DNA of 9,024 nucleotides from Flavobacterium psychrophilum (lineage in GTDB: Bacteria > Bacteroidota > Bacteroidia > Flavobacteriales > Flavobacteriaceae), in the NCBI GenBank assembly GCA_020720185.1, contig DYPB01000082.1, positions 1 to 9,024 of the forward strand, written 5' to 3'. Position 1 is the first letter of the stretch; each line of letters starts with the position of its first letter. Positions 1-6,177 of this stretch are shown piece by piece. The position numbers and the translations under genes were made by a program. A model generated the notes under the pieces. That model was given only the letters and a program-made list of their open reading frames with translations, searched no databases and was not told the DNA's origin.

Positions 1-6
1 AATTAT

Positions 7-183
7 TTAAACCCTTCCTTTTAACGCACTGAAAACCCAAGCAATAGCAAAAAAGCCTATTCCTACGGTTGCAAATCCCCAGCCTGCTACATCGGCATAG
101 CGGTATATTCCAAGTCCGACTAGAATTGTTCCCATTACTATCATTAAAAAAGTTGCCCATCCTAAAACGGTGTTTTTATTCAT
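7..183 (-). CDS. Small two-helix membrane protein, CAL67264-like
   Basis: This 58-residue protein is nearly all membrane. One hydrophobic helix spans about residues 6-26, a short polar turn (YRYADV) follows, a second glycine-rich helix covers about 33-53, and the end is basic (LKGRV). From memory it resembles the small flavobacterial family named CAL67264, whose members begin MNKNTVLGWATF; no molecular function is known to me. The frame is open up to 216 (69 residues), but a start there would lie inside the candidate promoter -7 element at 214-221 and would add a polar lysine/asparagine-rich leader. I therefore prefer the ATG at 181-183; ATGs at 184-186 and 190-192 are close alternatives. The upstream leader is A-rich with no Shine-Dalgarno site. 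It is probably transcribed separately from the 209-residue gene before it. The coding call is firm, the family assignment moderate, and the start uncertain by a few codons. Confidence 0.82.
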   Translation of the reverse strand: MNKNTVLGWATFLMIVMGTILVGLGIYRYADVAGWGFATVGIGFFAIAWVFSALKGRV

Positions 184-213
184 CATTGCCATAATTTTAT
201 TTTTTTTGTTGTG

Positions 214-245
214 CAAATATCGTTAAAAATTAACCCTAACACAAA
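214..245 (-). promoter_or_regulatory. Candidate Bacteroidota-type promoter for the small membrane protein gene
   Basis: Read on the minus strand, TTTG (245-242) is followed after 20 nt by GATATTTG (221-214). The Bacteroidota primary-sigma consensus is TTG, 17-23 nt, TAnnTTTG, so the site has one mismatch in the -7 element and good spacing. Transcription would start near 207-209, leaving a short A-rich leader before the ATGs at 192-181. It sits just past the stop codon of the preceding gene (253-255). It rests on motif matching only; in an AT-rich genome chance matches are common. Confidence 0.45.
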
Positions 246-252
246 TCGATTC

Positions 253-882
253 TTATTTTAAATAGCCATTGTCTCTTAATTGTTTATGAATTTCAAGAAG
301 ATTATTAGGGATTTCAGCATTTATAAGCCAATTTACATCAAGCCCGTGATGGATTGCAATATTCATCAAATAATGGTTTGCTCCGATTAATTGACCTAAT
401 CTGATAAGGTTTTCTTTATAATCCATAAAATAATCTTCATCCATTTTTTGAATTAGCAATAGTATTTTAAACACTCGAGCAACGATATAAATATTCAATT
501 TTTCGGATTTGTTTGCTCTTTCGTTGTTAATTGAAGGATTGTTTTTTTCTAAAACTTCATTAAGCATTAAAAGGTTCAGAGCTGCTTCGCCAGTTTTATC
601 TTTGGTAATTTTTATGTGTTGGGTTATTTCTCCGCTTAAATAGCGTAAATCCATCATCAAATAGCCAGAACTATAAAATCGTTTGCTAAATTCTGCCACT
701 TTATTGATAATGTATCTCTGCATTTTTTCTCTTTTGTCTTCAATGGTGTCTGTATCAATTAATTCAAAGAGTAGTTGATTGGCTAACAATAAATCTTTTT
801 TTAGCAGTCTAAAAATTAGTTTATCTTTCTCTGAAGATGATAAATTTGAGATGGCGGTTTTAAATTCTGGTTCAAATTTCAT
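253..882 (-). CDS. Conserved-looking hypothetical protein, soluble, mostly helical
   Basis: This is a 209-residue protein whose function I do not recognise. It has no signal peptide and no membrane segment, so it is probably cytoplasmic. It is rich in Leu, Lys, Glu and Asn with long amphipathic stretches, for example residues 20-42 (DKLIFRLLKKDLLLANQLL) and 132-165, suggesting an all-alpha fold. Noticeable segments are FYSSGYLMMDLRYLSG (69-84), ITKDKTGEAALNLLMLNEVL (92-111), DYFMDYKENLIRLGQL (150-165) and the C-terminal HHGLDVNWLINAEIP (178-192). No catalytic or nucleotide-binding motif is evident. The ATG at 880-882 starts 8 nt after the holA stop, so it is probably translated from the same transcript as holA. 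My impression is that similar proteins occur in other flavobacteria, but I cannot verify this here. Real gene: confident. Function: unknown. Confidence 0.85.
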   Translation of the reverse strand: MKFEPEFKTAISNLSSSEKDKLIFRLLKKDLLLANQLLFELIDTDTIEDKREKMQRYIINKVAEFSKRFYSSGYLMMDLRYLSGEITQHIKITKDKTGEAALNLLMLNEVLEKNNPSINNERANKSEKLNIYIVARVFKILLLIQKMDEDYFMDYKENLIRLGQLIGANHYLMNIAIHHGLDVNWLINAEIPNNLLEIHKQLRDNGYLK

Positions 883-890
883 AAAATTGA

Positions 891-1895
891 TTATTTAAAA
901 ATTCCTATTAGCATTTGTTTGTATAAATCGGATAATGGCATTGCATTTGCTCCAACTCCTTTGCTTTTTACATCAATATCTCTTAAATTTGCTATAACTT
1001 GGCTTACTTTTTTCATTGGATAATTTTTTACAGCGATGTCATAATCTTTTAAAAAATAAGGACTTACACCTAATACCTTTGCAAGGTTTGTTGGTTTTTT
1101 GTCTTTTGTTCCGTGGTATTTTAGGAGTTGTACAAAAAATGAATATACTAATCCTATAACCATTACGATATTATTATCCTTTGGATTTTCGGCAAAATAT
1201 TGTACAATTTGATAGGATTTTAGTTGATTTTTTGTTCCTAAAGCATTTCGTAATTCAAAAACATTAAAATCTTTGCTAAAGCCAATATTTTCTTCTATAT
1301 CTTTTGCAGTTATCATACTGCCTTTTGGCAAAATAATTTGGAGTTTTTCTAATTCGTTATTAATTTTACTTAAATCCGTTCCTAAAAACTCTACCAACAT
1401 AGCATTTGCTTTGGGTTCGATAGTATATTTTTTGCCTTGTAAAACTCTTGTAATCCATTGTCCTACTTGGTTTTCGTATAATTTTTTGCTTTCAAAAACC
1501 AAACCTTTTTTGTCTAATAGTTTGGTTATTTTTTTGCGTTTGTCAAGTGTTTTGTATTTATAGCAAAAAACTAAAACGGTGCTTGGCATTGGATTTTCGG
1601 CATAATGTTCCAGTTTGTCGATTGTTTTTGAAAGTTCTTGAGCTTCTTTTACAATAACTACTTGTTTTTCAGACATCATAGGATATCTCTTTGCGGTACT
1701 AACAATATCTTCAATGGTTACATCTCGACCATATAAAACCGTTTGATTAAAGCCTTTTTCATCTTCTGTTAATACATTTTGCTCAATATAATCAGATAGT
1801 TTATCAATATAATATGGTTCATCTCCCATAAAAAAATAGATGGGTTTTATGTTTCCTTCTTTTATATCGTTTACTATTTTCAGTACTTCTTCCAT
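891..1895 (-). CDS. holA: DNA polymerase III subunit delta
   Basis: HolA is the delta subunit of the DNA polymerase III clamp loader; it opens the beta sliding clamp so that it can be loaded on DNA. The 334-residue length is normal for the family. The N-terminal AAA+-like domain shows the degenerate P-loop region typical of delta, FFMGDEPYYIDKL (21-33), without a working Walker A. It is followed by MMSEKQVVIVKEAQEL (73-88), VLVFCYKYKTLDKRKK (107-122), the lid-region signature FLGTDLSKINNELEKL (170-185), and FNVFELRNALGTKNQ (210-224). The C-terminal collar domain runs from about 215 and ends with YDIAVKNYPMKKV (285-297) and RDIDVKSKGVG (305-315). The ATG at 1893-1895 lies 2 nt after the stop of the PAP2 gene, and the next gene follows after 8 nt, so it is embedded in an operon and probably translationally coupled. 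It should be essential. Nothing looks truncated. Confidence 0.95.
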   Translation of the reverse strand: MEEVLKIVNDIKEGNIKPIYFFMGDEPYYIDKLSDYIEQNVLTEDEKGFNQTVLYGRDVTIEDIVSTAKRYPMMSEKQVVIVKEAQELSKTIDKLEHYAENPMPSTVLVFCYKYKTLDKRKKITKLLDKKGLVFESKKLYENQVGQWITRVLQGKKYTIEPKANAMLVEFLGTDLSKINNELEKLQIILPKGSMITAKDIEENIGFSKDFNVFELRNALGTKNQLKSYQIVQYFAENPKDNNIVMVIGLVYSFFVQLLKYHGTKDKKPTNLAKVLGVSPYFLKDYDIAVKNYPMKKVSQVIANLRDIDVKSKGVGANAMPLSDLYKQMLIGIFK

Positions 1896-1897
1896 AA

Positions 1898-2494
1898 TTA
1901 ATTATCGGTTTTTTTCTTTTTATTAAGCCATTTATTAATTTTATAAGTCAAAAATGCAGAACCACTTCCAATTATTGCTCCTGCCAAAACATCTGATGGA
2001 TAGTGAACTCCCAAATGCATTCGAGAATAACCTACGCAGCTTGCCCATACGAAAGAGGGTGCAATTACATACCATTTTGGATACATTATGGATACCGAAG
2101 TTGCGGTTGAAAATGCGCTTGAGGTATGTCCTGACGGGAAAGAATAACTGCCACCGTTTGATTGTTTATCAAGTTCAGGATAGGTTACAAATGGTCTATC
2201 TCGCTTAAAACTATACTTCATAGCGGTAGTAACAATGGCATTTACTAAAAAAGTTTCGCCTATAAAAATTGCTTTTTCTTTTATTTTACCATCGTTTTCT
2301 ATCATCCCAAGGCTGTAAATAATGATTGGAACGCCTATAGTTATTGTTTTTTCTGAATCAGAAATAAATTGAATGGATTTGTCTAATGATTTATCTCTAT
2401 TCAAATTAATATTACGCAATAAATCAATATCTGTATTTTGTGCAAAAATATTTGAGAACGAAAATAATAGGAGTAATATATTTTTTTTTAGCAT
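1898..2494 (-). CDS. PAP2-superfamily membrane lipid phosphatase
   Basis: This 198-residue membrane phosphatase carries all three PAP2 motifs: K93-x6-R100-P101 (KYSFKRDRP), P120-S-G-H123, and S157-R-x5-H164-x3-D168 (SRMHLGVHYPSD). H164 is the expected nucleophile and H123 the acid/base. The N-terminus (1-18, ending FA before QN) reads as a cleavable signal peptide. Further hydrophobic segments lie near 50-64, 76-92, 142-156 and 168-185, which places the active site on the periplasmic side. Possible substrates are undecaprenyl pyrophosphate, phosphatidate/phosphatidylglycerophosphate, or a lipid A phosphate (LpxE/LpxF-like); the sequence does not decide among them. The ATG follows the stop of the glycosidase/serine-hydrolase gene by 5 nt, and holA starts 2 nt after its own stop. 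Translation begins in an A-rich context, and an A9 tract covers codons 3-5. Superfamily confident; substrate unknown. Confidence 0.93.
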   Translation of the reverse strand: MLKKNILLLLFSFSNIFAQNTDIDLLRNINLNRDKSLDKSIQFISDSEKTITIGVPIIIYSLGMIENDGKIKEKAIFIGETFLVNAIVTTAMKYSFKRDRPFVTYPELDKQSNGGSYSFPSGHTSSAFSTATSVSIMYPKWYVIAPSFVWASCVGYSRMHLGVHYPSDVLAGAIIGSGSAFLTYKINKWLNKKKKTDN

Positions 2495-2499
2495 TTTTT

Positions 2500-5487
2500 T
2501 TATTTTTCAATTATTGCTTCTTGAATTATTTTTTGGATATCTTCTCTAATATTCTCTTTTGATAATTTGTTCGGAACATTAGAATCTGGATAGGTTCTAT
2601 TTGATAAAAAGATATAAATTATTTCGGTTTCAGGATCAGTCCAGACAATGTTTCCAGTAAAACCAGTGTGTCCGAAACTTTTCATTGAAACACATCCGCA
2701 GGTTGGTCCTTCTTTTTGAAGTTGTGGTTTGTCAAAACCAAGCCCACGACGGTTATTTTGTGAACAAAAGTAGCAGGTATTAAAATCGTCAAAGGATTGT
2801 TCTGAAAAATATTGAACACCACCGTATTTTCCTTTTTGTAAATACATTTGCATCATTTTTGCAAGATCAATGCTATTTGAAAAAATGCCAGCATGACCAG
2901 CAACCCCACCTTGCATTGCGGCTGCCATATCATGAACATATCCTTGTAAAAGACTGTTTCTGAAATAAGTATCAATTTCTGTTGGCACAACATTTGTAAT
3001 CTCAACTCTTTGCAATGGATTGTACATGGTATTATTCATCCCCATCGAATTATAAAAATTTTCTTGACTTAAAACATCAAGTGTTTTGCCTGTATTTTGT
3101 TCTAAATATTCTTTGAGTAGTATAAATGTGAAGTCGGAGTATTTATATTCTAATTTATCAGTTAGCTTACTGTCATAAATATATTTCATAATAGTATCTT
3201 GATAATCATTTCGGATATATAAATTTTCTGAGACTTTTTTAGAAAAATCAGGAGTATAATTTTGGCTATAATATTTTTTTAAAGGTATTTTCAAACTGTC
3301 TAAAGTAGTTTTATAGAAAGGAACCCATGCCTGTAAACGAGCATAATGAGATAGTAATGTTTTTATTTTTATGGTATCTTTATTTGTTCCAATTGTTTGT
3401 GGCAGCATTTCACCTATTCTTGTATCAAGTGTAAGTTTGCCCTCGTCATATTGTTTTATAATGTTTGGTAAGGTTGAAACAATTTTAGTTATTGATGCAA
3501 CATCATATAGATTTGAATTTTGAATTTTATCATTTTCAGTATAGGTTTTGTTTCCAAAAGATTTTTGATAAATAACTTTTCCTTTTCGTGCTACAAGTAT
3601 TTGCATTCCGGGTGTCATTTTACCGTCAATTGCTTTATTTGCAATGGTTTCTATTTTGTTTAGAATTTCAGGATTCATACCTACATTTTCGGGAGCCGTA
3701 AATCCCAGTCGATTTAGTTTTTTTGTAGTTATTCCATCGTTAATATTAAAATTTGAACCAATAGAAACTGGTAGTTTTCCTTTGGCATCAACTGCTCCAA
3801 AAATTATTTCTGCCGAAACTTCTTGGGCAATATCAGCATTTTGATAACTCATTATCAAGCCTTTAATATTGTCGAAATTTTGAAATTGGAGTAGGGTGTA
3901 GGGGGTTGCAAAAACATCTAAAATAACATTATTCTTTTTTGCAATTTCTTCTATCAAAAGTAATTCAGAAGCACTAAAATCATGTTTTTTCCATGCCCAA
4001 GGTTTGTCAGATTTGTGATAACCAATAATTACAAGATTAAATTTTTGTAGTTTTACATTCAAACTATCAATATTTTTATCAAAAATTTCTGTAACCTCTG
4101 TATATTTTTTTAAGGTAGATATAAAAGAGTCGTTTGTATCATCACCAAGTTTTAAATAAGCAATTTTATTGTTTTCTAATGATTTTATTGGTAAAATTTC
4201 ATTTTTATTTTTTAAAACAGTAATCGCATTTTCATATAATTGATATTGCAAGGCATTGTTTGTAGTTGTATTCAAATCGGATACAATGTTATTATAATCT
4301 ATTGGTTTATAGTTGTTTAATCCTGCTTTATATTTATATTTCAATATTTTTTTAACAGAATGCGTAATTCTTTCTTCTGTAATAAGTCCACTCTTATAAG
4401 CATTTGTAATATTTTCAACTGCTAAGGGCACATTTTCGGAACAAAGTAATACATCATTGCCTGCTAAAAATGCTTCTAAATCAATCTCACCAGGTTTTCT
4501 AAAACCGCTTGCGGCTTTCATATTTAGACCATCTGTAAAAATTAATCCTTTAAATTTCAAATCATTTTTAAGAATATTAGTAACAATATTATAGGATACT
4601 GACGATGGATAGTTAGGTCTTTCTTCTAAACTTGGAACATTTAGATGAGCAACCATTACAGATGATAAACCTTCTTTTATAATTTTTTTGTAGGGATATA
4701 ACTCAACTTCCTCAAGTCGGTTTTTTGAAAATGTAATAGTTGGCAATGCACTATGTGAATCTACTGAGGTATCTCCATGTCCAGGAAAATGTTTAGCGGT
4801 CGAAAAAACATTTTGTTCCTGCAATCCTTTCATTAATGAAATGGCACTTTGAGTAACAATTTCTTTATCTTCGCCAAAAGATCTGAAACCAATAATAGGA
4901 TTTTTAGGATTTGTATTGATATCCAAAACAGGGGAAAATACAAATTGAATTCCCATTCGATTGGCTTGTTTTCCCATTTGATTGCCTAATTTTTGTATCA
5001 AATTTTTATCCTGAATTGCACCAAGTGTCATATTAAATGGGTATCTATAAGTAGAATCTAATCGCATTGACAGACCCCATTCGGCATCAATAGCAACAAA
5101 CAAAGGTAATTTTGATTTTGATTGAAATTTATTTGTAAGTTTTGCCTGCCTGCCTGCACCACCTTGCAAAAACATCACACCTCCAATTTTGTTTTCTGTA
5201 ATAAGTTTCTCGACACTATTTGTATGCACGGTATCTTTATTTGAATAGGCAATTACAATAAATAGTTGTCCTAATTTTTCATTAAAAGTCATTTGATTAT
5301 AAATGCTATCAACCCATTTTTTTTCTAATGGGGTGTCATATTCATCATCTTTAAAATGGTCAACAACTGTTTTTTGATCTTGGATTGATGAGTCCTTCTT
5401 TTTAGTATTGTCTTTTTTTACGGCACATTGTGTTGCGAAAAAAGCAAGCATAACTATTGAAAACTGGGTGATGTATCTTATTTTCAT
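2500..5487 (-). CDS. Outer-membrane or periplasmic lipoprotein fusing a GH3 (NagZ-type) glycosidase and a beta-lactamase-fold serine hydrolase
   Basis: This 995-residue protein has three domains after a lipoprotein-type signal (residues 1-20, FFATQ before C21). Residues about 55-395 are a GH3 catalytic barrel with AIDAEWGLSMRL (132-143), GFRSFGED (200-207), KHFPGHGDTSVDSH (232-245) and IFTDGLNM (316-323). By homology with NagZ, D319 is the nucleophile and the D243/H245 dyad supplies acid/base, so beta-N-acetylglucosaminidase action on peptidoglycan fragments is likely. Residues about 412-577 match the GH3 C-terminal domain (AITVLKNKNEILPI; FGAVDAKGKLPVSIG). Residues about 600-990 are a class C beta-lactamase-like serine hydrolase with S665-x-x-K668 (SITK), Y783-S-D785 and H940-T-G942 in place of KTG. 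This domain could be a DD-peptidase, amidase or esterase; the fold alone does not show antibiotic resistance. Four cysteines cluster just before HTG (905, 908, 930, 932). It appears to head an operon with the PAP2 phosphatase and holA. The fused architecture is known in Bacteroidota. Confidence 0.94.
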   Translation of the reverse strand: MKIRYITQFSIVMLAFFATQCAVKKDNTKKKDSSIQDQKTVVDHFKDDEYDTPLEKKWVDSIYNQMTFNEKLGQLFIVIAYSNKDTVHTNSVEKLITENKIGGVMFLQGGAGRQAKLTNKFQSKSKLPLFVAIDAEWGLSMRLDSTYRYPFNMTLGAIQDKNLIQKLGNQMGKQANRMGIQFVFSPVLDINTNPKNPIIGFRSFGEDKEIVTQSAISLMKGLQEQNVFSTAKHFPGHGDTSVDSHSALPTITFSKNRLEEVELYPYKKIIKEGLSSVMVAHLNVPSLEERPNYPSSVSYNIVTNILKNDLKFKGLIFTDGLNMKAASGFRKPGEIDLEAFLAGNDVLLCSENVPLAVENITNAYKSGLITEERITHSVKKILKYKYKAGLNNYKPIDYNNIVSDLNTTTNNALQYQLYENAITVLKNKNEILPIKSLENNKIAYLKLGDDTNDSFISTLKKYTEVTEIFDKNIDSLNVKLQKFNLVIIGYHKSDKPWAWKKHDFSASELLLIEEIAKKNNVILDVFATPYTLLQFQNFDNIKGLIMSYQNADIAQEVSAEIIFGAVDAKGKLPVSIGSNFNINDGITTKKLNRLGFTAPENVGMNPEILNKIETIANKAIDGKMTPGMQILVARKGKVIYQKSFGNKTYTENDKIQNSNLYDVASITKIVSTLPNIIKQYDEGKLTLDTRIGEMLPQTIGTNKDTIKIKTLLSHYARLQAWVPFYKTTLDSLKIPLKKYYSQNYTPDFSKKVSENLYIRNDYQDTIMKYIYDSKLTDKLEYKYSDFTFILLKEYLEQNTGKTLDVLSQENFYNSMGMNNTMYNPLQRVEITNVVPTEIDTYFRNSLLQGYVHDMAAAMQGGVAGHAGIFSNSIDLAKMMQMYLQKGKYGGVQYFSEQSFDDFNTCYFCSQNNRRGLGFDKPQLQKEGPTCGCVSMKSFGHTGFTGNIVWTDPETEIIYIFLSNRTYPDSNVPNKLSKENIREDIQKIIQEAIIEK

Positions 5488-5534
5488 ATGTGTTTTGTTA
5501 TATTTTTTTTGAATTTAACTTAATAATTGCCTGC

Positions 5535-5565
5535 TAAAGTTATCCTTAGTATATTTACTTCTCAA
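5535..5565 (-). promoter_or_regulatory. Candidate promoter for the GH3/serine-hydrolase operon
   Basis: On the minus strand TTG (5565-5563) is followed after 20 nt by TAACTTTA (5542-5535), one base away from the Bacteroidota TAnnTTTG element. Transcription would start near 5528-5530 and give a leader of about 40 nt before the ATG at 5485-5487. The 188-nt gap before the operon is the longest between genes in the window, which fits a promoter here. The last base of the -7 element deviates from consensus, so confidence is modest. Confidence 0.35.
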
Positions 5566-5635
5566 TGTTTTTTTTGTCAAATTTCAATTTTTGTTAATGT
5601 TATACAGTTGTTAATCAATAGATTATTTTTATAGA

Positions 5636-5665
5636 AGGATATGAATTGTAAATTTTCATATTCCT
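5636..5665. other. Imperfect inverted repeat after the 160-residue gene, possible weak terminator
   Basis: AGGATATGAA (5636-5645) pairs with TTCATATTCCT (5655-5665), giving ten base pairs with one bulged base (5661) around a 9-nt loop. It lies 10 nt past the stop codon (5676-5678) of the upstream gene, where a terminator would be expected. In the direction of transcription the next bases are CTATAAAAATAATC, with no U-tract, so it is not a standard intrinsic terminator. It may instead stabilise the 3' end, or be chance in AT-rich DNA. Confidence 0.25.
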
Positions 5666-5675
5666 GCTTCCGAAT

Positions 5676-6158
5676 TTAAAAAAATCTACTGTGCCAACTT
5701 TCAACTGCTGGAGTTTCCCAGTTTTCATTAAATTCTTCTATATTATTAACAAGGTTATTGAAAACAATAGTATTTTCGGTAACAGCTTTGTCTTTTGCCA
5801 TTTTCTTAAAATCTATTAAACTTTTATGGGCAATATGTTCACCATTTTTAAAAGTTACATTCATTTTATCAAGCAAATCTACACTATATTTTTGTTCTAA
5901 TTGCTGTATAAACGCTACCGATTTATCAATAGAACAGCCAGTTGCGGCTTGTTTTTCTTGATTAACGGCAATAATTACAAATCGATTGTATTTTATTTTA
6001 TAACCAGATTCTAACGGTGTTCCGTGTGCTTCCCATTGGTTTAAGAATGATTGTAAGTCAATTTCAATTTCGGATATTTCTGTATCAGAAAACTTGCGAT
6101 TTGATTGATAAATCCAAATTTTCGAATCGAGTGGTAAATCAATAAAAGGAATGTGCAT
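5676..6158 (-). CDS. Conserved Bacteroidota protein of unknown function (often mislabelled ABC transporter ATPase)
   Basis: This is a 160-residue soluble protein with no signal peptide or membrane segment. From memory its close relatives in flavobacteria are often named 'ABC transporter ATPase', but nothing here supports that: there is no Walker A (GxxxxGKS/T), no LSGGQ signature and no Walker B, and it is far shorter than an ABC ATPase domain. What stands out is KIWIYQSNRKFSD (13-25), QWEAHGTPLESGYKIKYNRF (41-60), ATGCSIDKSVAFI (72-84), LLDKMNVTFKNG (95-106) and a tail rich in aromatic and acidic residues, with FNNLVNNIEEFNENW (133-147) and the terminus VESWHSRFF (152-160). C75, in GCSID, is the only cysteine. 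The ATG at 6156-6158 lies 19 nt downstream of the lptD stop, so the two are probably co-transcribed. That placement hints at, but does not prove, an envelope-related role. Real gene: confident; function unknown. Confidence 0.87.
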   Translation of the reverse strand: MHIPFIDLPLDSKIWIYQSNRKFSDTEISEIEIDLQSFLNQWEAHGTPLESGYKIKYNRFVIIAVNQEKQAATGCSIDKSVAFIQQLEQKYSVDLLDKMNVTFKNGEHIAHKSLIDFKKMAKDKAVTENTIVFNNLVNNIEEFNENWETPAVESWHSRFF

Positions 6159-6177
6159 TTTGTTTGTTTTTTTATAT

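Noticed and set aside
1273..1563. Open frame of 96 codons on the + strand inside holA
   Set aside because: It lies wholly antisense to a well-supported gene, and its composition is that of a reversed Lys/Leu-rich frame. It has no promoter and no recognisable domain.
1954..2208. Open frame of 84 codons on the + strand inside the PAP2 gene
   Set aside because: It is antisense to all three PAP2 motifs and resembles no known family; it is a shadow of the real gene.
3361..3420. Possible antibiotic-resistance beta-lactamase reading of the serine-hydrolase domain
   Set aside because: SxxK is present, but the domain is fused to a GH3 enzyme and has HTG in place of KTG and YSD in place of YxN, which fits wall- or ester-acting relatives rather than a dedicated resistance enzyme.
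5144..5159. Short tandem GCCT repeat (about three and a half units) inside the GH3 domain
   Set aside because: Tetranucleotide repeats can drive phase variation, but usually with many more units. Here it encodes the ordinary Gly-Ala-Gly-Arg-Gln-Ala stretch of the barrel.
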